Of a stretch of 64,000 nucleotides of DNA, positions 42,961 to 52,690 are shown one piece after another; the first letter of the stretch is position 1, and every line of letters begins with the position of its first letter. The translations under genes were made by a program, and so were the position numbers. This stretch comes from Halolamina litorea. GTDB taxonomy: Archaea; Halobacteriota; Halobacteria; Halobacteriales; Haloferacaceae. The stretch lies in assembly GCF_026616205.1 (NCBI RefSeq), contig NZ_JANHGR010000001.1:496001-560000 (forward strand). The letters are read 5' to 3'. The notes below the pieces were generated by a model. The model was not told where the DNA came from. It saw nothing but the letters and a program-made list of their open reading frames with translations, and searched no databases.

Positions 42961-43746
42961 ATGCCCCCGCTCTGGCCCGCCGCCTTCCTCCTCGCCGGCG
43001 CCGCCGTCTGGCTCCTCGCCGCCCCGGCGCCGCTGACCGGTCTCCGACTGCTCCGAACGCCCGACCGCTCCGTGAGCGACCTGCTCGGCGACCGCCCGGA
43101 CCGGGCTTGCTTCGTCGGCACCGTCGCCGAAGCCGAGGGCGGCCGCACCGTCGAGGCGCCGTTCACCGGCCGGTCGGCGGTCGCGCTGGCCTACCAAGTG
43201 CTCGAAGAACGAGCCGCCCGCGGCTGGTGGCTGTTTGGCTCCACCCTCTGGCGCCCGACCAGCTTCGAACCCATCGACGGCGGCGCCGTCGCGGGCCAGT
43301 TCCTGCTCGACGACGGCACCGGGACGGTTCGGGTCGACCCCAGCGGCGCGACGTTCCGGCTCGAACCGGACACGACGATACAGGTCGAGGGCGGGGACAC
43401 GCCGCCCGAACGCGTCCGGCGCTACATCGACGCCAACGACGACGTGGACGACGAGGACCTGTCGGTGAGCCTCGGCCCGATCGACTGGGGCGTCGGCGAC
43501 GACCGGCGCTACGTCGAACGGCGCCTCGAACCCGGCGACGAGGTGTTGGTCTGCGGGGCCGCTCGTGACGCCCGCGGCGCCGTCGGCGCCGTGCCAGCCG
43601 TTATCGACGGCGGGTCGCCGTTCCTGCTCGGCGATTCCTCCCGCCGGACGGTCGCTCGGCGGCTGCTGATCGGCGACCTCTTCGGGGTGGCGCTCTCGAT
43701 TTTGCTGATCGCCGTCGGTGTTGGGGCGTACGCCCTCGTCCTCTGA
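42961..43746 (+). CDS. GIDE-like membrane protein without RING (second paralogue)
   Basis: A 261-residue protein with an N-terminal transmembrane helix, a soluble middle domain and a C-terminal helix (about 235-258), the same layout as the gene at 36947. The shared core is CFVGTVAEAEGG followed by VEAPFTGRSAVALAYQV and ER, then a YVERRLEPGDEVLVCG strand pair near the end. No cysteine pairs for a RING. The start at 42961 suits a TATA-like patch (cttttgcgg, 42930-42938) about 27 nt upstream; an ATG at 42952 is the alternative. Function unknown. Confidence 0.7.
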   Translation: MPPLWPAAFLLAGAAVWLLAAPAPLTGLRLLRTPDRSVSDLLGDRPDRACFVGTVAEAEGGRTVEAPFTGRSAVALAYQVLEERAARGWWLFGSTLWRPTSFEPIDGGAVAGQFLLDDGTGTVRVDPSGATFRLEPDTTIQVEGGDTPPERVRRYIDANDDVDDEDLSVSLGPIDWGVGDDRRYVERRLEPGDEVLVCGAARDARGAVGAVPAVIDGGSPFLLGDSSRRTVARRLLIGDLFGVALSILLIAVGVGAYALVL

Positions 43747-43806
43747 GGCGGGGCGAACCGGCCCATCCCCCGAAACGCCTACCTGCCGGCTCCGCCAACG
43801 GTACCC

Positions 43807-45111
43807 ATGAGCGAAACTGACGACGCCCAGGCCCAGGCCGGGACGGCCGAGGGACAGGGGCCCGTGCTGATCTCCGAAGCCCTCTCCGAGCGACTGGCGG
43901 ACAAACGCGACGAGCTGTTCGAGGAGTTCGAACTCCGCGACGAGTTCCCCCCCGCCGTGATGCGCGAGGCCGAACGGCGCATCGAGAACGTCGAACAGGA
44001 GATCCAGGACGAACTCGACGAGCGACGGGACCTCCGGGACCTCACCGCCTGGACCACCGACCCCGCCGACGCACAGGACTTCGACGACGCCATCTCCGTC
44101 GAGGAGCACGACGACGAGTACGTCCTCTACGTCCACATCGCCGACGTGAGCCACTACGTCCACCCGGACTCGCTGATGTGGGAGGAGGCGGTCGAGCGCT
44201 GTAACACGGTCTACCTGCCGGGGTACACGACCCACATGCTGCCGCCCGCGCTGGCGGAGACGGTCTGTTCGCTCGTCCCACAGGAGGACCGACTCGCCCA
44301 CACCGTCGAGATGCACCTCGACCCGGAGACGCTCTCGTTCGACGAGATCGAGATCTACAAGTCCGTCATCAACTCCAACGAGCGCCTGACCTACACGCAG
44401 TGTGAGAACCGCCTCGACGACGAGGACGCGCCGCTGCACGCGGAGAACCGGCTGGCGTTCGAACTCGCCGACCGCATGCACGAACAGCGCAAGGAGGACG
44501 GCTCGCTCGTGCTCAACCCCCGGCGGGACCGCGCCCACACGATGATCGAGGAGTCGATGTTGAAAGCGAACAAGGCGGTCACGCACACGCTGATGTGGGA
44601 CCGCGGCGTCGAGGCGATGTACCGCGTCCACCCCCAGCCCACCCCCGAGCAGTGGAACAAGGCGCTCAAGGAGATCCAGGAACTCGACGGCGTCTCCATC
44701 CCGGGGCAGGCCTGGGACGACCCGCGGAAGGCCGTCAACGCCGCGCTGGAGGAGTCACCCGGCCGCTCGCTCGACAAGATCCAGCGCGCCGTCCTGAAGG
44801 TGATGCCCCGGGCGAAGTACATGAACGACCCCTTCGGCGGTCACCACGCGCTCAACTTCGACATCTACGGCCACTTCACCTCGCCCATCCGGCGGCTGTC
44901 GGACCTGATCAACCACTGGATCGTCCACGAGAACGACGTGCCCGAGGACCTCATCGAACTCTGTGACCGCGCTTCGGACAAGCAGAAGGACGGCGAGACC
45001 GCCGAGCGACTCTACAAGCAGTTCATGCAGGAACAGGGACTAGACCCCCACGCCGTGAACAACCGCGGCGTCGAGGTCGTCGACGCCGAGGACGCCGACC
45101 ACGACGTGTAA
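43807..45111 (+). CDS. rnr: RNase R/II family exoribonuclease (RNB domain only)
   Basis: A 434-residue 3'-5' exoribonuclease consisting almost only of the RNB catalytic domain. The active-site cluster WTTDPADAQDFDDAIS supplies the catalytic aspartates (about residues 85-95), and FTSPIRRLSDLINHW is the second signature. The cold-shock and S1 RNA-binding domains of bacterial RNase R are absent. Haloarchaea keep this minimal RNase R instead of an exosome, so it is probably the main cytosolic RNA-degrading enzyme. Monocistronic. Confidence 0.92.
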   Translation: MSETDDAQAQAGTAEGQGPVLISEALSERLADKRDELFEEFELRDEFPPAVMREAERRIENVEQEIQDELDERRDLRDLTAWTTDPADAQDFDDAISVEEHDDEYVLYVHIADVSHYVHPDSLMWEEAVERCNTVYLPGYTTHMLPPALAETVCSLVPQEDRLAHTVEMHLDPETLSFDEIEIYKSVINSNERLTYTQCENRLDDEDAPLHAENRLAFELADRMHEQRKEDGSLVLNPRRDRAHTMIEESMLKANKAVTHTLMWDRGVEAMYRVHPQPTPEQWNKALKEIQELDGVSIPGQAWDDPRKAVNAALEESPGRSLDKIQRAVLKVMPRAKYMNDPFGGHHALNFDIYGHFTSPIRRLSDLINHWIVHENDVPEDLIELCDRASDKQKDGETAERLYKQFMQEQGLDPHAVNNRGVEVVDAEDADHDV

Positions 45112-45171
45112 GCGGCCGGGGCCAAGGTCGCGGCGACTCCCGGCCCGGCCACGACGCGCTGTTTCTCCCGA

Positions 45172-45657
45172 TCAGTCGTCTGCTCCCGAGTCGGACATCC
45201 CCTTCCGGAGGTAGTGGGCCCCGATGCCGCCGCCGGCGCCGAGTCCCACCCCGACCAGAGCACCGCCGCCGGCCCCGTACCCCACCGAGGTGGCCGAGAG
45301 CTCCGCGACGGGGACGGTTCCGGCGTGGGACGGGGTCATGCCCGCGAGGAGCACGAAGAGGAACGCGCCAGCGACGGCACCGAGGGCGGCGCACCCGAGC
45401 GCCCCGGCGAGGCCGCCACCGGCGATGCTCACGCCCCGTCCGCCGCCACGAACCGCCGCGGCGACGCCGCCGCCGACCGCCGGCCAGCCGAGCAGCGGGA
45501 GAACGAACAGCCACGGCGACAGGCCGCTGCCGATAGCCCGATCCACCAGCAGGCCGACGAGGGGGAGCAGCGCCGCGGTCGGGACGGCCCCGATCACGGT
45601 GACGGTTGCCCCGACCACGACGCCGAGTGCGGTCTTCCGGGTGCTCACGCCTGCCAC
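45172..45657 (-). CDS. Glycine/alanine-rich four-helix membrane protein
   Basis: A 161-residue membrane protein with about four hydrophobic helices, rich in Gly and Ala (GGGVAAAVRGGGRGVSIAGG), and a short charged C-terminus. It starts with GTG at 45657; a second GTG three codons in is possible. No family recognised; it resembles the loosely conserved DUF5518-like haloarchaeal membrane proteins. Convergent with the RNase R gene and divergent from hyuA. Confidence 0.6.
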   Translation of the reverse strand: MAGVSTRKTALGVVVGATVTVIGAVPTAALLPLVGLLVDRAIGSGLSPWLFVLPLLGWPAVGGGVAAAVRGGGRGVSIAGGGLAGALGCAALGAVAGAFLFVLLAGMTPSHAGTVPVAELSATSVGYGAGGGALVGVGLGAGGGIGAHYLRKGMSDSGADD

Positions 45658-45766
45658 CTCGGCTGAGGGGAACTAGAAACCACGGGCCCGGGGGGACGGA
45701 CCGCGAGGGAAACACCCACGTACCACGCCCCATTCCCTCCGAGTAATGCGTCCAACCCCTACGAAC

Positions 45767-45772
45767 GGAGGT
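45767..45772 (+). promoter_or_regulatory. Shine-Dalgarno sequence of hyuA
   Basis: GGAGGT lies five bases before the GTG start at 45778. A clear ribosome-binding site is notable here, as most genes in the window look leaderless, and it fixes the GTG start. hyuB has a weaker one (ggag, 47823-47826) before its ATG. Confidence 0.7.
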
Positions 45773-45777
45773 CCCTT

Positions 45778-47832
45778 GTGACCGACTCGGAGACTCGCGT
45801 CGGCGTCGACATCGGCGGCACGTTCACCGACGTCGTCGCCGTCCGTGACGGCGAGGTCACCGTCACTAAGACGCCGTCGACGCCGGCCAACCCCGAACGG
45901 GGCGTGTTGAACGGGCTCGAAGCGAGCGAGTCAGCGGCGGGCTACGGCCCCGCTGACGTGGCGTTCTTCAGCCACGGGACGACCGTCGCCACCAACGCCG
46001 TGTTGGAGGGGACGTGGGCCGACACCGCCCTCGTCACGACCGAGGGGTTCCGCGACGCCCTCGAGATCGGGCGGCAGGACCGGCCGGACATCTACGACTT
46101 CACCGCCGAGAAGGCCGAACCCGTGGTCCCGCGGGATCGCCGATTCACCGTCCCCGAACGCCTCGACGAGCGCGGGAACGTCCTGCGCGAACTCGACGAG
46201 GACGCCGTGCGGGAGGTGGCCGCCGACATCGCCGCCACCGACGTGAACGCCGTCGCGGTCTGCCTGCTCTTTGCCTTCGAGAACCCCAACCATGAACACC
46301 GCGTGACCGAGATCCTGCGCGAGGAACTGCCCGAGGCCTCCGTCTCGCAGTCGAGCACCGTCCTCCCGGAGATCCGCGAGTACGAACGCAGCGTGACCAC
46401 GAGCCTCAACGCCGCGCTCAAGCCGGTGATGGACAGCTACGTCGGCAACCTCGAACGCGAGGTCCGCGACCGCGGCGTCGACGCCGCGGTGAAGCTGATG
46501 CAGTCAAACGGCGGCCTCATCGACGCCGACGCCGCCCGCGAGCGGCCGGTCAACACCCTGCTTTCGGGTCCTGCCGGCGGCGTGCAGGGCGCGACCCACG
46601 TCGCCGGCCGCGCGGGCTACGACGACCTCATCACGATGGACATGGGCGGCACGTCCTGTGACGTCTCCCTCGTCCAGGACGGCGAGCCGGTCGTCTCGAC
46701 CGACGTGGCCGTCGGCGACTACACCGTCGGCGTCCCCATGATCGACGTCCACACCGTCGGCTCCGGCGGCGGCTCCGTCGCGTGGGTCGACGCCGGCGGC
46801 GCGCTCCGCGTCGGCCCCCGATCCGCTGGCGCCGATCCGGGCCCGATCTGTTACGGCCGCGGCGGCGAGCGGCCGACGACGACCGACGCCCACCTCATGC
46901 TGGGTCGGATCGACCCCGAAGGGTTCCTCCCGGAGGACCGCGACGTCGGCGTCGAGGACGTGCGCGCCGCGTTCGCCGACCTCGGCGACGAACTCGGGAT
47001 GGGGCCGGAGGAGGCCGCACAGGGCGTACTCGACGTTGCCAACGCCAACATGGCCCGTGCGCTGCGTGTCGTCTCCGTCGAGCGCGGCCACGACCCGCGG
47101 GAGTTCGCCCTCGTCGCCTTCGGCGGCGCGGGGCCGCTCCACGCCCCGACGCTGGCGGCCGAACTCGACGTGCCGACGGTGCTCGTCCCCCGGACGGCCG
47201 GGGCGCTCTCGGCGCTCGGACTGCTCATCAGCGACGTGGGCTACGACTACAGCCAGTCGATGGTGCGACCCTTCGAGGCCGTCGACCCCGCGACCGTCGC
47301 CACGGCGTTCGCCGAACTCCGCGCGGAAGGGGACAGCGAACTCGCCGGGGAGAACGTCCGGCCCGAACGCCGGGAGTTCGAGCGCGTCGCGGACCTGCGC
47401 TACGCCGGCCAGTCATTCGAGGTGTCGGTCCCCGTCCCCGAGGGCGAGATCGACGCCGAAGCCCTCGCGGCCGTCGAGGAGCGGTTCCACGACCGCCACG
47501 AGGCACGGTACGGCCACGCCGACCCCACGGAGGCGGTCGAACTGGTCACCCTGCGCCTGCACGCCCGCGGGGTCGTCGACTCGCCGTCGACCGCCGCGGT
47601 CGGGACCGACGGGAGCGTCGCCGACGCCGTCGCCGAGCGCCGCGAGGTCCGCTTCGGCGAGGAGCACTACGACGCGTCGATTTACGACCGGGACCTGCTC
47701 CCTGCCGGCGGCGAGTTCGACGGCCCCGCGGTCGTCGAGGGGCCGGAGAGTACTGTCGTCCTGCGCCCCGGCCAGTCGGCCGAGGTGGCACCCGACGGCA
47801 CGCTGGTCGTGGATACGGGGGTGGAGCGATGA
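45778..47832 (+). CDS. hyuA: Hydantoinase/oxoprolinase subunit A (HyuA)
   Basis: A 684-residue ATP-binding subunit of the N-methylhydantoinase/5-oxoprolinase family. The N-terminus VGVDIGGTFTDVVAV is the actin-like ATPase phosphate-1 motif; DMGGTSCDVSLVQDG is phosphate-2; AGADPGPICYGRGGERPT is the third family signature. Together with HyuB it hydrolyses cyclic amides using ATP; acetophenone carboxylase uses the same subunits, so the exact substrate is unknown. Overlaps hyuB by four bases (ATGA). Start GTG supported by a Shine-Dalgarno. Confidence 0.93.
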   Translation: MTDSETRVGVDIGGTFTDVVAVRDGEVTVTKTPSTPANPERGVLNGLEASESAAGYGPADVAFFSHGTTVATNAVLEGTWADTALVTTEGFRDALEIGRQDRPDIYDFTAEKAEPVVPRDRRFTVPERLDERGNVLRELDEDAVREVAADIAATDVNAVAVCLLFAFENPNHEHRVTEILREELPEASVSQSSTVLPEIREYERSVTTSLNAALKPVMDSYVGNLEREVRDRGVDAAVKLMQSNGGLIDADAARERPVNTLLSGPAGGVQGATHVAGRAGYDDLITMDMGGTSCDVSLVQDGEPVVSTDVAVGDYTVGVPMIDVHTVGSGGGSVAWVDAGGALRVGPRSAGADPGPICYGRGGERPTTTDAHLMLGRIDPEGFLPEDRDVGVEDVRAAFADLGDELGMGPEEAAQGVLDVANANMARALRVVSVERGHDPREFALVAFGGAGPLHAPTLAAELDVPTVLVPRTAGALSALGLLISDVGYDYSQSMVRPFEAVDPATVATAFAELRAEGDSELAGENVRPERREFERVADLRYAGQSFEVSVPVPEGEIDAEALAAVEERFHDRHEARYGHADPTEAVELVTLRLHARGVVDSPSTAAVGTDGSVADAVAERREVRFGEEHYDASIYDRDLLPAGGEFDGPAVVEGPESTVVLRPGQSAEVAPDGTLVVDTGVER

Positions 47833-49658
47833 GCGCCGACCCCGAGGCGGGTGCCACCACCGAGGTCGACCCCGTCACGCTCGAAGTGGTCCGGAACGGC
47901 TGTGTGGCCGTCGCCGAGGAGATGAACGCCAACCTCGTCCGGACGGGCTACTCGCCGAACATCAAGGAGCGCCGGGACTGTTCCTGTGCGCTGTTCGACG
48001 CCCGCGGCGAGATGGTGAGCCAAGCCGAGAACATGCCGGTCCACCTCGGCGCGATGCCGTTCTCAGTCGCGGCGGCCGTCGACGCCTTCGAGGGGGAACT
48101 GGGCCCGGGCGACGCGGTCCTGCTGAACGACCCGTTCCGCGGCGGCGCCCACCTCCCGGACCTCACCCTCGTCTCGCCGGTGTTCGACCCCGAGACACTC
48201 GACAGTGAGGGGGAGCCCCGGCTGATCGCCTACGCGGCCAACCGCGCCCACCACGCCGACATCGGCGGTTCGACGGCGGGCAGCGTCGCCGCCGACTCGA
48301 CGGAGATCTACCAGGAGGGCCTGCGTATCCCGCCGGTCAAACTGTTCGAGGGCGGCGAGGTCAACGAGGACGTACTGGAGATGGTGCTCGCCAACGTCCG
48401 GACGCCCGACGAGCGCCGCGGGGACATCCGGGCACAGGAGGCCGCAAACGAGACCGCCCGCGACCGCGTCCACGGGATGGTCAGTGAGTACGGTGCCGAC
48501 ACGCTCGATGCGGCCTTCGAGGCGGTGAAGGACTACTCAGAGCGCCGGATGCGAAGCGAGATCGAGGACTTCCCCGACGGCGTCTACGAGTTCGCTGACC
48601 TGCTCGACGACGACGGCCGCGGGAACGAGGACCTCCCCGTCGAAGTCGCGGTCACCGTCGACGGCGACGAGGTCGGCGTCGACTTCGCCGGCACGGCGCC
48701 CCAGACCGAGGGGCCGATCAACGCCGTGCTCGCGGTCACCTCCTCGGCGACGTACTACGCCGTCCGGTGTGTGACCGACCCGGACATCCCGCCGAACCAC
48801 GGCTGCTACCGACCGATCACGATCGACGCCCCCGAGCGGAGTCTGGTCAACCCCGAGCCCCCCGCGGCCGTCGTCGGCGGCAACCTCGAAACGAGCCAGC
48901 GCGTGACCGACGTGGTGCTGGGCGCTTTCGCGACGGAGGCGCCCGAGCGCGTGCTCGCGGCCTGTCAGGGAACGATGAACAACGTCACCTTCGGGGGGAC
49001 GGACCCGCGCGGCGCCGACGACACGGACGGCGACGGGAAGCCCTACGCCTTCTACGAGACCCAGGGCGGTGGCTTCGGTGGCCGTGCTGGCAAGGACGGG
49101 ATGGACGGGGTCCACGTCCACATGAGCAACACCATGAACACGCCCGCGGAGGTACTGGAGACGGCCTACCCGCTCCGAGTGCTTCGCTACTCGCTCCGAC
49201 CGGATTCGGGCGGTGCCGGGCAGTTCCGTGGGGGACTGGGCCTCCGTCGGGACATCGAGGTCCGGGGGCACACGGCCCGCTTCAGCCTGCTCGCCGACCG
49301 TCAGCAGAACGCCCCCTACGGGCTGGCGGGTGGCGAGTCGGGCGAGTGTGGCGCCGCCTACCTGTACGAGGACAGCGTCGCCTACGCCGCCGAGGACGAC
49401 GCCGACGTCGACACCGGGGAGAAGCTCCCCCAGAAGTCGGTCCACGACCTCGACCCCGGCAGCGTCGTCAGTATCCGCACGCCTGGTGCCGGCGGCTACG
49501 GTGACCCCGACGAGCGGTCGCCGTCGGCGCTGGCTCGGGACCGCCGGCTGGGGAAGCTCACCGCCGAGGCCGCCCGCGAGCGCTACGCGGTCGATGACCG
49601 GAGCGTGTCGGAGCTCGAGTCCCACGACGACGGGGACCCGTCCGAGTTCGGCGAGTAG
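47829..49658 (+). CDS. hyuB: Hydantoinase/oxoprolinase subunit B (HyuB)
   Basis: A 609-residue catalytic-partner subunit. The family motifs VRNGCVAVAEEMNANLVRTG, SPNIKERRDCSCALFDARGE, LNDPFRGGAHLPDLTL and GGGFGGRAGKDGMDGVH are all seen. The start at 47829 overlaps the hyuA stop. Downstream is a separate small zinc-binding gene with its own promoter. The AB order and tight coupling are typical, and the complex is cytosolic. Substrate unresolved (hydantoin, 5-oxoproline or similar). Confidence 0.93.
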   Translation: MSADPEAGATTEVDPVTLEVVRNGCVAVAEEMNANLVRTGYSPNIKERRDCSCALFDARGEMVSQAENMPVHLGAMPFSVAAAVDAFEGELGPGDAVLLNDPFRGGAHLPDLTLVSPVFDPETLDSEGEPRLIAYAANRAHHADIGGSTAGSVAADSTEIYQEGLRIPPVKLFEGGEVNEDVLEMVLANVRTPDERRGDIRAQEAANETARDRVHGMVSEYGADTLDAAFEAVKDYSERRMRSEIEDFPDGVYEFADLLDDDGRGNEDLPVEVAVTVDGDEVGVDFAGTAPQTEGPINAVLAVTSSATYYAVRCVTDPDIPPNHGCYRPITIDAPERSLVNPEPPAAVVGGNLETSQRVTDVVLGAFATEAPERVLAACQGTMNNVTFGGTDPRGADDTDGDGKPYAFYETQGGGFGGRAGKDGMDGVHVHMSNTMNTPAEVLETAYPLRVLRYSLRPDSGGAGQFRGGLGLRRDIEVRGHTARFSLLADRQQNAPYGLAGGESGECGAAYLYEDSVAYAAEDDADVDTGEKLPQKSVHDLDPGSVVSIRTPGAGGYGDPDERSPSALARDRRLGKLTAEAARERYAVDDRSVSELESHDDGDPSEFGE

Positions 49659-49667
49659 CACCCGGGT

Positions 49668-49675
49668 GCTTATAG
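49668..49675 (+). promoter_or_regulatory. TATA box before the small CxxC gene
   Basis: gcttatag, with core CTTATA, is centred 27 nt before the ATG at 49699. An almost identical element (gcttatac) precedes the next gene at the same distance. Both are close to the haloarchaeal TATA consensus. Confidence 0.65.
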
Positions 49676-49698
49676 TCGCGGCTGGTGAGGGGGCGAGT

Positions 49699-49908
49699 AT
49701 GAGCGACGACGGACCACAGGTGCCCATCCACTGCCCCGACTGTGAGACGACGACGCGCGCCCCCCTCTCGGAACTCGAAACCCGGATCGAGCGCCACAAC
49801 GAGGCGGTCCACGACGGCGAGGACGTCGCCCGCGTGGACCCCGGCGTCGCCGAACAGTTCCAGAAGCTCCTCGTCGAGGACATGGGGCTGCTCGAGGACG
49901 ACGCCTGA
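49699..49908 (+). CDS. Small CxxC protein
   Basis: A 69-residue acidic protein with a single CxxC knuckle (IHCPDCETTT, residues 10-19) and a helical rest (LSELETRIERHNEAVHDGED). A single CxxC suggests a half zinc site completed by dimerisation or by His33/His38. Own TATA box 27 nt upstream. I recognise no family. Located between hyuB and a pilin-like gene. Confidence 0.7.
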   Translation: MSDDGPQVPIHCPDCETTTRAPLSELETRIERHNEAVHDGEDVARVDPGVAEQFQKLLVEDMGLLEDDA

Positions 49909-49917
49909 CCTGGCGAA

Positions 49918-49926
49918 CGCTTATAC
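49918..49926 (+). promoter_or_regulatory. TATA box before the pilin-like gene
   Basis: gcttatacc, with core CTTATA, is centred about 27 nt before the GTG start at 49949. It confirms that GTG as the start of a leaderless message. Confidence 0.6.
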
Positions 49927-49948
49927 CCACGCCGGTCGGCCCTCTACC

Positions 49949-50692
49949 GTGTTCCGTGACCGACGGGGTGTGAGCGAGACGGTCGGCTTCGTCTTCGTCT
50001 TCTCGCTGGTGTTGCTTACCGTCGGGACCGTCTTCACCATCGGCTACGCGGGCCTGCAGGACGCCCGTGACGCCGAGCGGATCAACAACGCCGAGCGTGC
50101 TTTCGACGTCCTCGACGACAACATCGAGGACATCACCGTCCGCGGCGCTCCCAGCCGCGGCACGGAGGTCAGGCTGGCCGAGGCCAGCATCGGGACGGGG
50201 GAGTCGACCCTGCTCAGCGTCTCGGGCTACGAGGGTGGCTCACTGGCGTTCTCGACGGGTAACTACACGCTCGACCCCGTGGTGTACGAGTCCGGCGACA
50301 CCCGGATCCGCTACTCCGGGAACGCGCTGACGCGCATCCAGCCGGCTGGGTCCGTGGCGCTCTCGGAGCCCGATTTCGTCCTCTCGGAGCGCCGCGCGAT
50401 CATCCCCGTCGTCGAACTCTCCGTCGAGGACCGTTCGATCGCCGGCTCGCGGACGGTGCTGATCCGGTCCCAACGCCGGCTCCGAACCGTCGAGGTCGAC
50501 GACACCGACGTGGACCGACTCGAGATCGCGCTCTCCTCGCCGGTGGCCGACCGTTGGGAGTCCTACCTCTCGGGTGCGGGTATGAGCTGTTCGCGCCCCG
50601 GCGGCGCCGACGACCCGCGGGTCGTCTGTGAGACGACGGACCTCGACCGCGTGCAGGTGGTGCACTTCGAACTGGCCGTCACCTTCGGCTGA
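49949..50692 (+). CDS. Type IV pilin-like protein with class III signal peptide
   Basis: A 247-residue protein. The N-terminus MFRDRRGVSETVGFVFVFS is a prepilin signal: a short charged leader, likely cleavage after Gly7, then the hydrophobic pilin helix (to about residue 30). The helix should anchor or assemble the protein, with the C-terminal 210 residues outside as a beta-rich domain. Cysteines at about 211 and 223 could form a disulfide. GTG start set by the TATA box 27 nt upstream. It may be a minor pilin or a related surface protein; no pilus assembly ATPase is in the window. Confidence 0.78.
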   Translation: MFRDRRGVSETVGFVFVFSLVLLTVGTVFTIGYAGLQDARDAERINNAERAFDVLDDNIEDITVRGAPSRGTEVRLAEASIGTGESTLLSVSGYEGGSLAFSTGNYTLDPVVYESGDTRIRYSGNALTRIQPAGSVALSEPDFVLSERRAIIPVVELSVEDRSIAGSRTVLIRSQRRLRTVEVDDTDVDRLEIALSSPVADRWESYLSGAGMSCSRPGGADDPRVVCETTDLDRVQVVHFELAVTFG

Positions 50693-50771
50693 GACCCTCT
50701 GGTCGGTCTACCGGACCGAACTGCCCTCACTGGAGGAGTCGAGTACCGATCGAGGAATCGAAGAACGTAGT

Positions 50772-50842
50772 GGACTCGCTGGGATTTGAACCCAGGGCCT
50801 CTTCCTTGCGAAGGAAGCGATCTACCACTGATCTACGAGCCC
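50772..50842 (-). tRNA. tRNA-Ala (anticodon CGC)
   Basis: On the minus strand the acceptor stem GGGCTCG pairs with CGAGTCC, including the alanine identity pair G3-U70, with discriminator A. The anticodon stem CTTCC/GGAAG closes the loop TTCGCAA (anticodon CGC). The T loop is TTCAAAT. CCA is not encoded. Confidence 0.95.
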
Positions 50843-50981
50843 GCACCCGAATCGATGCGGGGGAACGGTTTGAACGTTGCGCTTCACCCGCGAGTCGGCG
50901 CCGTCGGGCTGTCGTCGTCGGTCGTGACGACCGCGAGCGCCGCCGCTCGTCGGGGTGAGAAAACGTGAGAACGGGGTGGGT

Positions 50982-51296
50982 TCAGTCCTCGAGGACGATC
51001 TCGATCGAGACGTCGTTCGGGACCTGAATCCGCATCAGCTGTCGCAGCGCGCGCTCGTCCGCGTCGATGTCGATCAGCCGCTTGTGGACCCGCATCTCCC
51101 AGTGCTCCCAGGTGGCAGTCCCCTCGCCGTCCGGGGACTTCCGCGAGGGAACGTTGAGCTCCGTCGTCGGGAGCGGGATGGGGCCGGAGAGCGAGACGCC
51201 CGTCTTCTCCGCGATCTCGCGGACGTCGTCACAGATGTCGTCCAGATCCTCCGGGCTCGTGCCGGTGAGTCGGACGCGGGCCTGTTGCTCGGCCAT
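50982..51296 (-). CDS. rps10: 30S ribosomal protein uS10
   Basis: A 104-residue small-subunit protein starting [20 protein letters not shown]. The S10 signature [17 protein letters not shown] and the closing [17 protein letters not shown] strand pattern are present. Its ATG directly follows the EF-1alpha stop without a spacer, so the two are one transcript, as is general in archaea. Confidence 0.95.
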   Translation of the reverse strand: MAEQQARVRLTGTSPEDLDDICDDVREIAEKTGVSLSGPIPLPTTELNVPSRKSPDGEGTATWEHWEMRVHKRLIDIDADERALRQLMRIQVPNDVSIEIVLED

Positions 51297-52565
51297 CTAT
51301 CGCTCGTCGACGCTGAGGACCTTCCCGGCCGCGATGGTCTGACCCATGTCGCGGATGGCGAAGCTCCCCAGCTCGGGGATCTCGCTCGACGGCTCGATCG
51401 AGAGCGGCTTCTGCGGTCGGATCGTCACGACTGCGGCGTCGCCGGACTTGATGAAGTCCGGGTCCTCCTCGGCGACCTCGCCGGTCGACGGGTTGATCTT
51501 CTGGTCGATGGACTCGACCGTACACGCGACCTGTGCGGTGTGGGCGTGGAAGACCGGAGTGTAGCCGGCGGTGATGACCGACGGGTGCTGCATGACGACG
51601 ACCTGCGCCTGGAACGTCTCGGCGACGCTGGGCGGGTCGTCGGCCGGGCCACAGACGTCGCCACGGCGGATGTCGTCCTTACCGATGCCACGGACGTTGA
51701 ACCCGACGTTGTCACCGGGCTCGGCCTTGGGCACCTCTTCGTGGTGCATCTCGATCGTCTTGACCTCGCCGCCCACGTCGCTGGGCTGGAAGGAGACGTT
51801 GTCGCCGATGTTCATCACGCCGGTTTCGATACGTCCGACGGGGACGGTACCGATACCGGAGATGGTGTAGACGTCCTGGATCGGCAGGCGGAGCGGCGCG
51901 TCCGTCGGCGGCTCCGGCTCCGGCAGGCTGTTGAGGGCCTCGAGGAGCGTCTTCCCGTCGTACCACGGCGTGTTCTCGGAGGCTTCGGAGACGTTGTCGC
52001 CTTCGAAGGCCGAGGTCGGCACGAACGTGGTGTCGTCGGACGCGAAGCTGACCTGGTTCAGCAGGTTGTTGACCTCTTCCTTGACCTGCTTGTAGGTGTC
52101 CTCGCTGTAGTCGACGACGTCCATCTTGTTGACGGCGATGATGAGCTCGTCGATACCGAGCGTCTTCGAGAGGAAGACGTGCTCTCGGGTCTGGGGCGCG
52201 ACACCGTCGTCGGCCGCGACGACGAGCACCGCGTTGTCTGCCTGCGAGGCGCCCGTGATCATGTTCTTCACGAAGTCACGGTGACCCGGACAGTCGACGA
52301 TAGTGAAGTAGTACTCGTCGGTGTCGAACTCTTGGTGGGCGATGTCGATGGTGACACCTCGCTCTCGCTCCTCGGCGAGGTTGTCCATGACGTAGGCGAA
52401 CTCGAAGCCGCCTTTGCCCTTCTCTTCTGCCTCTTCGCGGTGCTGCTCGATGACGTGCTCGGGGACGCTCCCTGTCTCGAACAGCAGGCGCCCGACCATC
52501 GTACTCTTCCCGTGGTCGACGTGGCCGATGACGGCCAAGTTCTGGTGCGGTTTGTCTTCGCTCAT
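51297..52565 (-). CDS. tuf: Translation elongation factor EF-1alpha
   Basis: A 422-residue GTPase that delivers aminoacyl-tRNA to the ribosome. G1 is GHVDHGKST (residues 14-22), G3 is DCPGHRDF, G4 is NKMD. The start [14 protein letters not shown] at 52565 is chosen by family length; the in-frame ATG upstream at 52625 would add a non-conserved extension. It directly precedes rps10. A promoter region of about 125 nt separates it from the hom gene; on the minus strand that region contains a ggtttta TATA-like core. Confidence 0.96.
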   Translation of the reverse strand: MSEDKPHQNLAVIGHVDHGKSTMVGRLLFETGSVPEHVIEQHREEAEEKGKGGFEFAYVMDNLAEERERGVTIDIAHQEFDTDEYYFTIVDCPGHRDFVKNMITGASQADNAVLVVAADDGVAPQTREHVFLSKTLGIDELIIAVNKMDVVDYSEDTYKQVKEEVNNLLNQVSFASDDTTFVPTSAFEGDNVSEASENTPWYDGKTLLEALNSLPEPEPPTDAPLRLPIQDVYTISGIGTVPVGRIETGVMNIGDNVSFQPSDVGGEVKTIEMHHEEVPKAEPGDNVGFNVRGIGKDDIRRGDVCGPADDPPSVAETFQAQVVVMQHPSVITAGYTPVFHAHTAQVACTVESIDQKINPSTGEVAEEDPDFIKSGDAAVVTIRPQKPLSIEPSSEIPELGSFAIRDMGQTIAAGKVLSVDER

Positions 52566-52690
52566 GGTGGATTCACGCGCTAAAGGCGCTGTGGGGAATC
52601 GTTCGTCAGAACGCCGTAAAACCATTTCGATACGTGGCCCCTAATCCTGCCGCGTACGGCGGTTTGTGCCACTGTACCGTGGTTCCTGCC

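Noticed and set aside
50955-52583. A 542-residue plus-strand frame across rps10 and tuf
   Set aside because: It crosses two well-identified minus-strand genes and its product is Val/Asp-rich shadow sequence.
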